DNA of 64,000 nt, taken from Cognatishimia sp. 1_MG-2023. Lineage in GTDB: Bacteria; Pseudomonadota; Alphaproteobacteria; Rhodobacterales; Rhodobacteraceae. Under the pieces are notes generated by a model, which worked only from the letters and a program-made list of their open reading frames with translations, was not told where the DNA came from and did not search any database. Within the stretch, counting starts at the first letter, position 1. Every line of letters begins with the position of its first letter. The translations under genes were made by a program, and so were the position numbers. Below are positions 8,092 through 18,521 of this stretch, one piece after another. The DNA lies in contig NZ_JAUORX010000002.1 in the NCBI RefSeq assembly GCF_030548175.1, positions 186,001 to 250,000 on the forward strand, written 5' to 3'.

Positions 8092-8117
8092 TTCAGCGGC
8101 CTTACGCGGAGCATTGA

Positions 8118-8525
8118 ATGTATAAAAACATCCTTATCCCTTTGTCATTTGACGAAGATGACAGTGGTGATGCCGTCATTCAGGCAGCCGCAGCATTGGC
8201 TGGGCCAGAAACTCAGGTCACTTTATTGCATATTATGGGACCCATTCCGAGTTATGCGACGAACTATTTCCCCGCAGGGTATCGGGATGAAGCGCAATCC
8301 ACGATCGAGAATTCTCTGCGTGAAATGGCCCGTGATCTGCCGAACGCAGAGGGTGTGGTTATTGAAGGGCAGGCTGGGCGAAGCATATTGAGCTGGGCAA
8401 AAGAACATGGCGTTGACTGCATTGTCATGGCCGCGCATCGGGCGGGCACACATGATATTTTACTTGGATCAACGACTGCTCAGGTGGTGCGGCAAGCGGG
8501 ATGCGCTGTTCATATCGTTCGATGA
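8118..8525 (+). CDS. Universal stress protein, UspA family
   Basis: 135-aa single Usp domain. N-terminal strand KNILIPLSFD and the C-terminal nucleotide-binding segment (GTHDILLGSTTAQVV, about residues 111-125) fit the ATP-binding subgroup. Start ATG follows GCGGAG. Function in stress survival is family knowledge; the trigger is unknown. It ends two bases from the stop of the convergent membrane-protein gene. Confidence 0.85.
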   Translation: MYKNILIPLSFDEDDSGDAVIQAAAALAGPETQVTLLHIMGPIPSYATNYFPAGYRDEAQSTIENSLREMARDLPNAEGVVIEGQAGRSILSWAKEHGVDCIVMAAHRAGTHDILLGSTTAQVVRQAGCAVHIVR

Positions 8526-8527
8526 TT

Positions 8528-8827
8528 TCAAAACTTTGCGTAGCTGAAAAGCCCGACCATGACTAAGATTGGTAACAAGGCGAGAATTAGTGCAATTGGT
8601 TGTTTTTCATAGGTTTTCGAAAGCCGGAGAGCGGGTACAAAACACAAGAGTAATGAGATAACCCCTACGAATAGATAGCCTTGTAACGATTGCTCTGGGG
8701 TTCGTTCATCTGGCCCAAGGTAGGCCCAAGTCATATACACAGCCCAAACCATAATTTGGATCGCAACAAGGATATGAATGAAGCGGTGCATTGTGTGTGG
8801 CGAACCCTCAATAGTCTTTAAATCCAT
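8528..8827 (-). CDS. Small membrane protein, three predicted helices
   Basis: 99-aa hydrophobic protein, no family recognised. Predicted helices: IHILVAIQIMVWAVYMTWAY (about 17-36), a second near 50-67 (YLFVGVISLLLCFVPAL), and a third near 79-96. The start is uncertain: ATG 8827 gives the longest product with a poor ribosome site; the in-frame ATG at 8791 is preceded by GAGGG ten bases upstream and may be the real one. Confidence 0.55.
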   Translation of the reverse strand: MDLKTIEGSPHTMHRFIHILVAIQIMVWAVYMTWAYLGPDERTPEQSLQGYLFVGVISLLLCFVPALRLSKTYEKQPIALILALLPILVMVGLFSYAKF

Positions 8828-8935
8828 GCGCTGAGTGCGCTCTGATTATAGAATATATATATTTTTCAGTGGGTTCTGTCACGTGAATTACGATTTCATG
8901 ACGGGCTGCGCGAATTCCCTTTCCCATTCGTGGAT

Positions 8936-8963
8936 GTGGGCCAGCTTTAACTGGCCCACTTTT
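8936..8963 (+). terminator. Hairpin with T-run on the plus strand
   Basis: GTGGGCCAG (8936-8944) pairs perfectly with CTGGCCCAC (8951-8959) and is followed by TTTT on the plus strand. The nearest gene on that strand ends over 400 bases upstream and the uvrB stop (minus strand) is just to the right. It may end an unannotated plus-strand transcript, or serve uvrB without a U-tract. Confidence 0.5.
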
Positions 8964-8969
8964 AGGCAC

Positions 8970-11153
8970 TTAACGTCCGCGGCGGCTTACGTTGCCACCA
9001 CGCTGGCCAGGTCGTCCGGCCGTGGAGCGTCCTTTTGCTTGAACAGCACCTTTTGCAATGGCTTCGACCGCTGATTGACGTGCTAACGGGTCGTCGGCGA
9101 TTGCAAGGTCGACGGCCTCTAGTCGTTTCACTTCGTCACGTAAGCGCGCTGCTTCTTCGAACTCTAGGTTCTCCGCTGCTTTGCGCATTTCTTCGCGTAA
9201 GCCATCCAAATGCGCAGCAAGGTTCGCGCCATGCATCGGTGCGTCGATGGTGGCAGTGACACGTGCCATATCCGTATCTCCTTGATACAGACCCGATAGA
9301 ACGTCTTCGACGTTCTTTTTCACTGTGGCCGGTGTGATGCCGTGTTTTTCATTGTAAGCGATCTGCTTGCTGCGGCGCCGATCTGTTTCCCTCAGCGCGC
9401 GCTCCATGCTGCCGGTGATTTTGTCCGCATACATGATCACGCGGCCTTCTGCATTCCGCGCAGCGCGGCCAATCGTTTGCACAAGTGAGGTTTCAGAACG
9501 CAAGAAACCTTCTTTGTCGGCATCCAAGATGGCGACCAATCCACATTCGGGAATATCGAGCCCTTCGCGCAAAAGGTTGATCCCGATGAGTACATCAAAG
9601 GCACCAAGTCGCAAGTCTCGTAGGATCTCGATCCGCTCAAGGGTGTCGATATCCGAATGCATATAACGAACTTTGATACCTTGTTCGTGCAAGTATTCCG
9701 TCAGGTCTTCGGCCATACGTTTAGTCAATGTCGTGACAAGCGTTCGGAAGCCGTCTTGAGTAACTTTGCGAATTTCGTCCAACAGGTCATCGACCTGCAT
9801 CTCGACCGGACGGATTTCGATGTAGGGATCGATAAGGCCGGTTGGTCGAATGACTTGTTCGGTAAAGACACCGCCTGCCTGTTCTAGCTCCCATGCAGAA
9901 GGTGTAGCAGACACAAAAATTGATTGCGGGCGCATAGCATCCCATTCTTCGAATTTCAGTGGCCGGTTATCCATGCAAGACGGAAGACGAAAGCCGTGTT
10001 CAGCTAAGGTGAACTTGCGACGGTGGTCGCCTTTGTACATGCCGCCGATTTGGGGAACTGATACGTGGCTCTCATCTGCAAAGACAATCGCGTTGTCTGG
10101 AATGAATTCAAATAGAGTGGGGGGCGGCTCGCCTGGGGCGCGCCCCGTGAGGTAGCGCGAATAGTTCTCGATCCCGTTACAAAAGCCCTGCGCTTCGATC
10201 ATCTCGACATCAAAGTTAGTGCGCTGCTCAAGCCGCTGCGCTTCCAGCAGTTTGCCCTCGCTCACCAAATGGTCGAGCCGTTCGCGCAACTCTTTTTTGA
10301 TCTTAATAACAGCCTGATTTAATGTCGGTTTCGGCGTGACATAGTGAGAGTTCGCATAGACCCGGATTTTTTCAAAGCTATCCGTGCGTTCACCGGTTAG
10401 GGGGTCAAACTCCGTTATGCTTTCAAGCTCTTCCCCAAAAAACGACAGTCGCCATGCTCGGTCTTCTAAGTGGGCTGGGAAAATCTCTAGGCTATCGCCG
10501 CGTACGCGGAACGATCCGCGTTGGAATGCTTGGTCATTGCGCTTGTATTGCTGTGCTACTAGATCGCCCATGACTTGGCGCTGGTCGTATTCTTTTCCGA
10601 CAACTAAGTCCTGTGTCATTGCGGAATAGGTTTCAACGGAACCGATGCCGTAGATACAAGAAACCGAGGCTACGATGATAACATCGTCTCGTTCGAGCAA
10701 AGACCGCGTGGCCGCGTGACGCATTCGGTCAATTTGTTCGTTAATTTGGCTTTCTTTTTCGATGTATGTATCAGATCGAGCTACATAGGCTTCGGGCTGA
10801 TAGTAGTCATAGAATGACACAAAATACTCTACTGAATTCTCCGGAAAGAACCCTTTGAATTCACCATACAGCTGGGCAGCCAAAGTTTTGTTGGGCGCAA
10901 GAATGATCGCAGGCCGCTGTGTTTCTTCGATGATCTTAGCCATGGTAAAGGTCTTGCCCGTACCTGTGGCCCCCAACAGAACTTGATCACGTTCCCCAGC
11001 CAGAATGCCGCCGCCTAATTCCTTGATGGCGGTCGGTTGGTCACCCGCTGGTTCGAACTCCGAATTGAGGATGAACCGCTTGCCCCCCTCGAGTTTTTCG
11101 CGGGCGGGGACGGGTTTGGCAGGTATTACGGCGGCAGAAGATGAGTCAGACAT
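8970..11153 (-). CDS. uvrB: Excinuclease ABC subunit UvrB
   Basis: DNA damage-verification helicase of nucleotide excision repair; loads onto DNA with UvrA and recruits UvrC. The 727-aa product has Walker [10 protein letters not shown] (about residues 60-68), the beta-hairpin region with [18 protein letters not shown] box, motif [11 protein letters not shown], and a C-terminal UVR coiled coil ([24 protein letters not shown] region) that contacts UvrC. The extreme C-terminus is Arg/Gly-rich. Length is slightly greater than E. coli UvrB (673) because of N- and C-terminal extensions usual in alphaproteobacteria. A degenerate GTTC-type SOS box lies 30-40 bp upstream. Confidence 0.97.
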   Translation of the reverse strand: MSDSSSAAVIPAKPVPAREKLEGGKRFILNSEFEPAGDQPTAIKELGGGILAGERDQVLLGATGTGKTFTMAKIIEETQRPAIILAPNKTLAAQLYGEFKGFFPENSVEYFVSFYDYYQPEAYVARSDTYIEKESQINEQIDRMRHAATRSLLERDDVIIVASVSCIYGIGSVETYSAMTQDLVVGKEYDQRQVMGDLVAQQYKRNDQAFQRGSFRVRGDSLEIFPAHLEDRAWRLSFFGEELESITEFDPLTGERTDSFEKIRVYANSHYVTPKPTLNQAVIKIKKELRERLDHLVSEGKLLEAQRLEQRTNFDVEMIEAQGFCNGIENYSRYLTGRAPGEPPPTLFEFIPDNAIVFADESHVSVPQIGGMYKGDHRRKFTLAEHGFRLPSCMDNRPLKFEEWDAMRPQSIFVSATPSAWELEQAGGVFTEQVIRPTGLIDPYIEIRPVEMQVDDLLDEIRKVTQDGFRTLVTTLTKRMAEDLTEYLHEQGIKVRYMHSDIDTLERIEILRDLRLGAFDVLIGINLLREGLDIPECGLVAILDADKEGFLRSETSLVQTIGRAARNAEGRVIMYADKITGSMERALRETDRRRSKQIAYNEKHGITPATVKKNVEDVLSGLYQGDTDMARVTATIDAPMHGANLAAHLDGLREEMRKAAENLEFEEAARLRDEVKRLEAVDLAIADDPLARQSAVEAIAKGAVQAKGRSTAGRPGQRGGNVSRRGR

Positions 11154-11596
11154 CAGAGATTCCTTCGTTGCCCCTAATTTGATCTGTTATTGTTCTCTTG
11201 CAAGGCCGGATGGATACAAATCTCGATTCTTAAGAGCTGACACTGACAATTATTGGCAATTGCTGGCAGCGCATCCTGAGTTGAGGCTGTTTGTCGCAGT
11301 GTGGGACAGTATTTTGAGTATGGACTGATGTATCTTTACCTCGGGTCAACTTTCAGGGGTTTGACCGCCTATTCAAAATACGAAGCTAAACCCTTCATCC
11401 TATTGAATATCTCACGTGCCAAGAAATATTAGGAATGAATTGGGTGATCTTTTGAAGTTTTATTCCGCAATTCGCTTGCCTGATGTTTAACATAATTTGT
11501 ATATTCGGGATGCAAGCAGCGCTTGGTTGCTGACTAGACCACATATACCCCTCGCTCCCCGTGGGCTGATTGGCAACCAAGGCCGCCTGAAATGCA
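11154..11596. other. Intergenic region between uvrB and thiC terminator
   Basis: About 440 bp without a supportable gene. The left end must hold the uvrB promoter (minus strand) and contains GATC-N7-GTTC at 11181-11195. The rest is AT-richer than its surroundings. Short open frames exist but none has a ribosome site or recognisable product. Confidence 0.6.
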
Positions 11597-11625
11597 AAAG
11601 CCCCCGATTTATCATCGGGGGCTTT
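11597..11625 (-). terminator. Intrinsic terminator of thiC
   Basis: Perfect 12-bp stem (11597-11608 with 11614-11625) around a 5-nt loop, followed on the minus strand by TTTTGCATTT. It starts six bases after the thiC stop codon. Confidence 0.9.
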
Positions 11626-11631
11626 GTGTTC

Positions 11632-13458
<1,827 letters not shown>

Positions 13459-13501
13459 TCAATTCAAAAGGACACCAGCGGATTTCGGGTGGGAAACAGA
13501 G

Positions 13502-13554
13502 GGTGTACAGCCCCCTTGGTCAGCAACGTCGAGACAATTGAGGTGTACTGCCCC
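13502..13554 (-). repeat. Direct repeat pair in thiC leader
   Basis: Plus-strand GGTGTACAGCCCC (13502-13514) and GGTGTACTGCCCC (13542-13554), 12 of 13 identical, 40 bp apart, lie between riboswitch and start codon. They are direct, not inverted, so they cannot pair with each other as a simple hairpin. Confidence 0.5.
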
Positions 13555-13566
13555 ACTGCACGACGC

Positions 13567-13670
13567 GCTTAGCTTCCTACGCCAGTCTCAACTGGGTCAG
13601 GTTCAAAGGGTCGCGGTGCTGGGCTATGCCCGAGCCGCCTCTCAGTCCATCAGCTGGACTCCCCTGCGTG
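13567..13670 (-). ncRNA. TPP (THI-box) riboswitch
   Basis: On the minus strand the aptamer core is clear: GGGGAGTCC, then CTGAGAGGC (pyrimidine-sensing loop), GACCCTTTGAACCTGA and the closing GCGTAGGAAGC. It precedes thiC by about 125 nt. Binding of thiamine pyrophosphate would reduce thiC expression; no run of U typical of a terminator follows, so control of translation initiation is more likely. Confidence 0.93.
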
Positions 13671-13829
13671 TTGAGTTTTTATGCGCGCTAAGGTTGTTTC
13701 GTCAACGAAAGGTTTCTCTTGGACCGATAGATATTTAAAATCTGGATTATTACCGCAGCGGCGAACGGATTCAGCTCTTGCCCGGAGGCGCGAAATCTCG
13801 GATAAAGCCCAGAGACCAAGGAGTTTGCG

Positions 13830-14141
13830 ATGATCGCTCGTATCTACCAGCCTGCCCGTAACGCAATGACATCGGGCCAAGCCAAAACCAAAACGTGGGT
13901 TCTTGAGTTCGCGCAGTCATCTGCACGCGACATTGATCCGCTGATGGGGTGGACTGGGTCTGACGATACGCAATCGCAAGTTAAATTGCGCTTTACCTCG
14001 AAAGAAGCTGCGCTGGACTATGCCAAGGAAAAAGGCATCGACGCGACGGTAACTGAGCCACAAAGGCGTAAGCCAAACATCCGCAACGGTGGCTATGGTG
14101 AAAACTTTGCAACCAATCGTCGTGGTCCTTGGACGCACTGA
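13830..14141 (+). CDS. NADH dehydrogenase accessory protein, NDUFS4-like (ETC complex I subunit)
   Basis: 103-aa homologue of the mitochondrial complex I 18-kDa (AQDQ) subunit, found in alphaproteobacteria as a supernumerary subunit of NADH:ubiquinone oxidoreductase. The NDUFS4 signature is visible: [16 protein letters not shown], the TKTWVLEF strand, the MGWTGSDD motif and the C-terminal NRRGPWTH. It is encoded alone, not with the nuo genes. Start ATG follows CAAGGAGTTTGCG. Confidence 0.9.
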   Translation: MIARIYQPARNAMTSGQAKTKTWVLEFAQSSARDIDPLMGWTGSDDTQSQVKLRFTSKEAALDYAKEKGIDATVTEPQRRKPNIRNGGYGENFATNRRGPWTH

Positions 14142-14263
14142 TTTTTGCGTTCATAACTAATATCAAAAATTACTGACGGGGTTGGCCTTTTCATTGGCCC
14201 CTAAGCTGACGGCGATTGGTCTGATCATCGGTTGAGGTGCTTAAGGTGATACACCTATCTGAA

Positions 14264-14869
14264 TCACTTCTTTCCGATTTTAGGTTCAGTCCCTGCCTTT
14301 AGGCGTCCAATATTTTCCTTGTGCCGCCAAAAGACAAGAAGCGTTACCGCAACGCCAAGGAAGAAAATGTTTCCGTAACCCAGCAAAAGAACCCAGCATG
14401 TCGTTGAGGCCGCAGCAACTAGCGCGGATAGTGATGAAATCCGGCCAAGTAGGGCTGTAGTCAGCCATGTCAAACAACAAGCGACACCGACGGGCCAGGC
14501 GAGTGCAAGCATTAGACCAAGGAAAGTCGCGACGCCCTTTCCACCTTTGAACTTCAACCAAACAGGAAAGCAGTGGCCTAGGAAAGCTAGAAGCCCCGCA
14601 ATTTGGGCCGCGTCTTCTGCTGCGAGCCAACGTGCAACCAGCACAGCTACAGCGCCCTTGCCGCCATCTAGAATGAGTGTGGCCGCTGCTGCAGACTTGG
14701 AACCGGTTCGCAATACATTGGTTGTCCCAATGTTGCCTGACCCAATTTGCCTTAAATCCCCAAGCCCAAAGATGCGTGTGATCAGAATACCAAACGGAAT
14801 TGAGCCAAAGAGGTAGCCAACCGCACCCCAAATAACGAGTGCAAACAAACCGGTTTCAATTGCAGGCAT
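14264..14869 (-). CDS. plsY: Glycerol-3-phosphate acyltransferase PlsY
   Basis: Integral inner-membrane enzyme transferring acyl from acyl-phosphate to glycerol 3-phosphate, the first acylation of phospholipid synthesis. The 201-aa product has the three conserved motifs: GSIPFGILI (about 22-30), SGNIGTTNVLRTG (about 43-55) and GGKGVATFLG (about 108-117), and five hydrophobic helices. The start ATG overlaps the upstream stop codon by one base (TGATG), so it is translationally coupled to the dihydroorotase-like gene and is the last gene of the pyrB operon. Confidence 0.95.
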   Translation of the reverse strand: MPAIETGLFALVIWGAVGYLFGSIPFGILITRIFGLGDLRQIGSGNIGTTNVLRTGSKSAAAATLILDGGKGAVAVLVARWLAAEDAAQIAGLLAFLGHCFPVWLKFKGGKGVATFLGLMLALAWPVGVACCLTWLTTALLGRISSLSALVAAASTTCWVLLLGYGNIFFLGVAVTLLVFWRHKENIGRLKAGTEPKIGKK

Positions 14870-16146
14870 CAGTCTCTCCGGTAAACGGCCTGACCGGCCA
14901 CATATGTTGCCAGCACTTTACCCTGCATCCTTTGACCGTCAAATGGCGTGTTCTTGGATTTAGAATTTAGTTTAAAGCGATCTAGAACGAACGGAGCGTC
15001 TGCATCAAACATGATCAGGTCAGCCGGAGCCCCGGCTGACAGGCGACCGGATGGTAGGCCTAAACGGTTCGCAGGATTAAGGGCCATCGCTCTGAAAAGT
15101 TCTGGCAAAGTGAGTTGTTCGGCGTGGAAAAGGCGCAAAGCTGCTGGAAGGAGGGTTTCTAAAGCTACAGCGCCTGAAGCAGCTTCTTCGAACGGGAGGC
15201 GTTTGCTTTCTTCGTCTTGTGGCGTGTGCATTGAGCTAATGGTGTCTATCAGACCAGACTTAACAGCGGCAACAACAGCAAGCCGATCTTCTTCACTACG
15301 TAACGGCGGCTTGATCTTAAAGAAGGTTCGGTAGTCGGCAACGTCGAGTTCATTCAGCGTTAGGTGATGGATCGAAGTACCCGCGGTGATGTCAAAGCCA
15401 TTGGCCTTTGCGCGCTCCAAAGCGGGTAGAGCGCGAGCTGTTGTTATTTGATCGGCATGATATTTGACACCGGTCATTTCGATCAGCGCTATATCCCGAT
15501 CCAGCCCCATACGTTCTGCCATGGGTGTTACAGCGGGTAGGCCACGAAGGCTGGCAAATTTACCGGATGTGACTGCAGCACCTTTAGATAAGCCGGGTTC
15601 TTGAGGGTGTGCAATTACCAGCGCACCCAAAGAACGTGCGTAGGTCATCGCTCGAGAATAGACTTTAGTGTCGCTGATCACATGGTCGCAATCTGTGAAA
15701 GCAATTGCGCCTGCATCCATCAGAAAGCCGAATTCTGTCATTTCCTTCCCTTCGCGACCTTTGGTCAACGCGGCCATTGGAACAACATTCACGGGTGCAG
15801 CTTCATTCGCTCGGCGCGTAACGAATTCTAACGTTTCGGGGCTATCAATGCAGGGATCAGTATCCGGACGGGTGACCATCGTCGTGATACCGCCAGCCGC
15901 CGCTGCAAGACCTGCCGAACGATAGCTTTCTTTGTGGCGTTCCCCGGGCTCACACACTTTGACTCCAATATCCACGATCCCAGGTGCCAAGCATTTGCCG
16001 CCACAGTCGATAACTTCTGCGCCTTCAGGCACCGCAATTTCCGCACCAAGATTTACAATGACACCATCCTGCACCAGCAAGCTGCCATGTGTTTCGCTTA
16101 GGGATTCTGGGTCGATCAAACGGGCGTTCGTGAAAAGAAGGCTCAT
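14869..16146 (-). CDS. Dihydroorotase-like protein, active-site residues missing (PyrC' type)
   Basis: 425-aa amidohydrolase-fold protein aligned along its length with class I dihydroorotase. The usual DxHxH metal motif is D-I-G-V-K (residues 59-63), with both histidines lost; the usual TDHAPH near the C-terminal side is SSMHTPQ (304-310), which loses the catalytic Asp. The rest of the fold is kept (for example AAAAGGITTMV and KIKPPLRSEEDR). This pattern matches the non-catalytic dihydroorotase homologues that act as structural partners of aspartate carbamoyltransferase in pseudomonads, so a scaffold role with PyrB is likely; the active enzyme should be encoded elsewhere. Annotation pipelines usually call it pyrC. 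Confidence 0.88.
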   Translation of the reverse strand: MSLLFTNARLIDPESLSETHGSLLVQDGVIVNLGAEIAVPEGAEVIDCGGKCLAPGIVDIGVKVCEPGERHKESYRSAGLAAAAGGITTMVTRPDTDPCIDSPETLEFVTRRANEAAPVNVVPMAALTKGREGKEMTEFGFLMDAGAIAFTDCDHVISDTKVYSRAMTYARSLGALVIAHPQEPGLSKGAAVTSGKFASLRGLPAVTPMAERMGLDRDIALIEMTGVKYHADQITTARALPALERAKANGFDITAGTSIHHLTLNELDVADYRTFFKIKPPLRSEEDRLAVVAAVKSGLIDTISSMHTPQDEESKRLPFEEAASGAVALETLLPAALRLFHAEQLTLPELFRAMALNPANRLGLPSGRLSAGAPADLIMFDADAPFVLDRFKLNSKSKNTPFDGQRMQGKVLATYVAGQAVYRRD

Positions 16147-16230
16147 GGTTTTAGGGGTCCTTTCTGATCCAAAGCCCGTTGGGCCAATCTATCTGCGACA
16201 TGCAAGTTTACGGCTTTGAGGTCAACCGTT

Positions 16231-16785
16231 TCATAAAAACAGCAACCAAATCAACAAACCAACCACGAGGCAAATCGCTGGCAGGATGAACATAGCTTTT
16301 AAGACATTTAGGTGCGGATGCGTTGGCGGTGCACCAAGGTTACTGGGTTCGCTCGCGGCAGCACTCGGGAGGTTTTTGAAGGTGATGTCAGTGCCAGCTT
16401 CTTGGAACACACCAAGCAATTGGAGTGCACGACGCGGGTTAATTGTTAGCTCATCACCATCAAATGCGCGAGAATACAGAATAAGAACAATGCCTTCGAC
16501 GTGCTCTAAGGTCGTGCGAACGTCGGCAAGGTCACTATCTGCTACACCCAGACCCTGAACTAAATAATCAGCGAGACCAAGGCCTTCTAAATCTTGAACA
16601 TCAAAGAGTTCCGCGTAATCCGTCTCGATCCAGTCTAAACCGACGAGATCAGCAATTGCAGCAGCTGTCGGTGGCATGTCCGGTTTTGGGTTTTGGATGC
16701 GATCCAAATCGGAATGAGAAATATCGACCTGAAAAAGTCGAACAACACCCACTTCGTTTCGTGCGATTTTCAACGCATCAGCCAT
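16231..16785 (-). CDS. Hypothetical tail-anchored protein in pyrB operon
   Basis: 184-aa protein of unknown function. Residues 1-155 are soluble and acidic with no recognised domain; residues about 160-184 form a single C-terminal hydrophobic helix (MFILPAICLVVGLLIWLLFL), so the protein is predicted to be anchored with most of it in the cytoplasm. Its ATG lies 8 nt inside the end of the PH-like gene upstream, which implies translational coupling. The conserved placement between pyrB and the dihydroorotase-like gene is the only functional hint. Confidence 0.72.
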   Translation of the reverse strand: MADALKIARNEVGVVRLFQVDISHSDLDRIQNPKPDMPPTAAAIADLVGLDWIETDYAELFDVQDLEGLGLADYLVQGLGVADSDLADVRTTLEHVEGIVLILYSRAFDGDELTINPRRALQLLGVFQEAGTDITFKNLPSAAASEPSNLGAPPTHPHLNVLKAMFILPAICLVVGLLIWLLFL

Positions 16786-17293
16786 GCGTGTTTCCTTTGT
16801 TGGAAGTGATAGCAGCTGTTAGTTCTTTGCGAATGTGACCAACGGGGCCTACAAATTGCATAACCGTCACGCGTCCATCTGTGCCTCGAAGACGCAAAGC
16901 CCACCACATCCACACTCGCACCTGCGCGATGTCTTGGAGGTTTAGCCATGAGACCTCTTCGATTTCACGGGTACTCGTCAGCAGTAAGCGTTGACTGGTC
17001 AACGTCCATTGGTCCGACCGACGGTCCAGCCAACCACGCCATTCTTCAAAGACTATCATAAACACGATGACCAAAAAGATGGCCAAGCCAATGCGCTGCA
17101 CGAAACTAAGCTCAAGGCCAGGAATGAAGCCAAAGCCAATTGTTGTCAGTATCGCGAGTGAAATGGATTTTTGCAGGAATAATGCGAATTTAGGTCGATA
17201 GTGGGCCACAACGGTTTCAGTTGGGCGCAACTGCAAATGAGGATTTGCAGTGTCTGGGGCGTCCAGTTGTAAAGACGGCCCTTGGTTTGTCAT
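16778..17293 (-). CDS. Membrane protein with PH-like domain in pyrB operon
   Basis: 171-aa protein. A short polar N-terminus is followed by two close hydrophobic helices (about residues 42-60 and 66-83) and then a soluble part (DQWTLTSQRLLLTSTREIEEVSWLNLQDI) that resembles bacterial PH-like (bPH2/YdbT-type) domains. It starts with ATGA overlapping the stop of the 33-aa gene and overlaps the next gene by 8 nt. Function unknown; the domain call is by pattern only. Confidence 0.65.
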   Translation of the reverse strand: MTNQGPSLQLDAPDTANPHLQLRPTETVVAHYRPKFALFLQKSISLAILTTIGFGFIPGLELSFVQRIGLAIFLVIVFMIVFEEWRGWLDRRSDQWTLTSQRLLLTSTREIEEVSWLNLQDIAQVRVWMWWALRLRGTDGRVTVMQFVGPVGHIRKELTAAITSNKGNTHG

Positions 17294-17391
17294 CCGCCTA
17301 CCCAGACCATAAGGCCAACGAGTGCGAACATAACAAGCAACGCAATCGTTGCGACGCGGCCACTCATTTTGGGATCTTTTGGATCTTCCAT
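17290..17391 (-). CDS. 33-aa single-helix membrane protein between pyrB and PH-like gene
   Basis: Short coding region that fills the gap in the operon exactly: it starts one base after the pyrB stop and its TGA overlaps the next ATG (ATGA). The product begins MEDPKDPKMSGR and continues as one hydrophobic helix (VATIALLVMFALVGLMVWVG). The perfect operon fit and the charged-then-hydrophobic pattern support it as real. No family recognised. Confidence 0.68.
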   Translation of the reverse strand: MEDPKDPKMSGRVATIALLVMFALVGLMVWVGG

Positions 17392-17392
17392 A

Positions 17393-18349
17393 TTAGACCT
17401 CTACCGGCTGGTTGGCTCTGCTTTCACGCAAGTTGCGTGCCAGCAAGTCCATAGCCGCCATACGTACTGCTACGCCCATTTCAACCTGTTCCTGAATAAC
17501 GGACCGGTTGATGTCATCCGCCAGTTCACCATCAATTTCGACGCCACGGTTCATAGGGCCAGGGTGCATCACGATGGCATCGTCCTTGGCATGCTTTAGT
17601 TTCTCTGCGTCCAATCCGTAGCGATGATAATACTCGCGTTCTGACGGAATAAATCCGCCATCCATTCGCTCGCGCTGAAGGCGTAGCATCATGACAACGT
17701 CGACGTCTTTTAGCCCTTCGGCCATGTCTTCATAAACTTCGACGCCAAATTCGTTGATTTGGCTTGGCATCAATGTTGGTGGGCCAACAAGGCGCACGCG
17801 GTTTTCCATCTTACCAAGCAGGATCAAGTTAGATCGTGCAACACGGCTGTGCGCGACATCCCCACAGATCGCAATATTGAGGCGATGAAGCCGACCTTTG
17901 GTTCGTCGAATGGTAAGCGCATCTAGAAGCGCCTGTGTTGGATGTTCGTGGCGGCCGTCACCTGCATTCAACACCGCGCAATTCACTTTTTGGGCCAGCA
18001 AATCTACAGCCCCAGAATGTGGATGACGCACGACTAGCAAATCGGGATGCATCGCATTCAGCGTCATCGCTGTGTCGATCAAGGTTTCACCCTTTTTGAT
18101 CGAGCTTGCTTGCATTGCCATGTTCATCACATCTGCACCCAATCGCTTGCCCGCAATTTCAAAGCTGGCCTGCGTGCGAGTCGAGTTTTCAAAGAACATG
18201 TTGATCTGTGTGAGACCGCGTAGTGCCTCGGAATGTTTGACATCGCGGCGGTTCAAATCAACATATTGATCCGCCAAATCAAGGAGGGTGGTGATCTCTT
18301 CGGGGTGCAAATGCTCGATCCCCAAAAGATGCTTTTGACGAAACACCAT
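17393..18349 (-). CDS. pyrB: Aspartate carbamoyltransferase catalytic chain
   Basis: Catalyses carbamoyl phosphate plus aspartate to N-carbamoyl-aspartate, the second step of UMP synthesis. The 318-aa product has the carbamoyl-phosphate motif [12 protein letters not shown] (53-64; the usual second Arg is Gln), HPTQALLD (about 136) and [10 protein letters not shown] (about 262). No pyrI regulatory-chain gene is present; instead the operon carries a metal-site-deficient dihydroorotase homologue, as in class A-type complexes. First gene of a six-gene minus-strand operon ending with plsY; the promoter must lie in the 170-bp divergent region shared with the UDG-like gene. Confidence 0.95.
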   Translation of the reverse strand: MVFRQKHLLGIEHLHPEEITTLLDLADQYVDLNRRDVKHSEALRGLTQINMFFENSTRTQASFEIAGKRLGADVMNMAMQASSIKKGETLIDTAMTLNAMHPDLLVVRHPHSGAVDLLAQKVNCAVLNAGDGRHEHPTQALLDALTIRRTKGRLHRLNIAICGDVAHSRVARSNLILLGKMENRVRLVGPPTLMPSQINEFGVEVYEDMAEGLKDVDVVMMLRLQRERMDGGFIPSEREYYHRYGLDAEKLKHAKDDAIVMHPGPMNRGVEIDGELADDINRSVIQEQVEMGVAVRMAAMDLLARNLRESRANQPVEV

Positions 18350-18521
18350 CGCGCGGCTCCTTGTTTTGATCTTGGCCGCTTATAAGAAGCTGCTTGCCTT
18401 GCTGCAAGTCGCGCAAGGGTCAGTCTGTGACAAAATTCCTAAACGTTTGAGCTGATCTTCAACGTGGCCCTCGGTAATTGTGTGGTTTCGGCCCGTCGCT
18501 GGGCAGGCTAGGGTGTGTTTT

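Noticed and set aside
14160-14210. Possible hairpin GGGGTTGG...TTGGCCCC after the NDUFS4-like gene
   Set aside because: Relies mainly on G-T pairs and lacks a T-run; too weak to call a terminator.
18480-18521. Upstream extension of the UDG-like gene
   Set aside because: The in-frame start at 18480 lies in the divergent promoter region; ATG 18522 gives the expected N-terminus.
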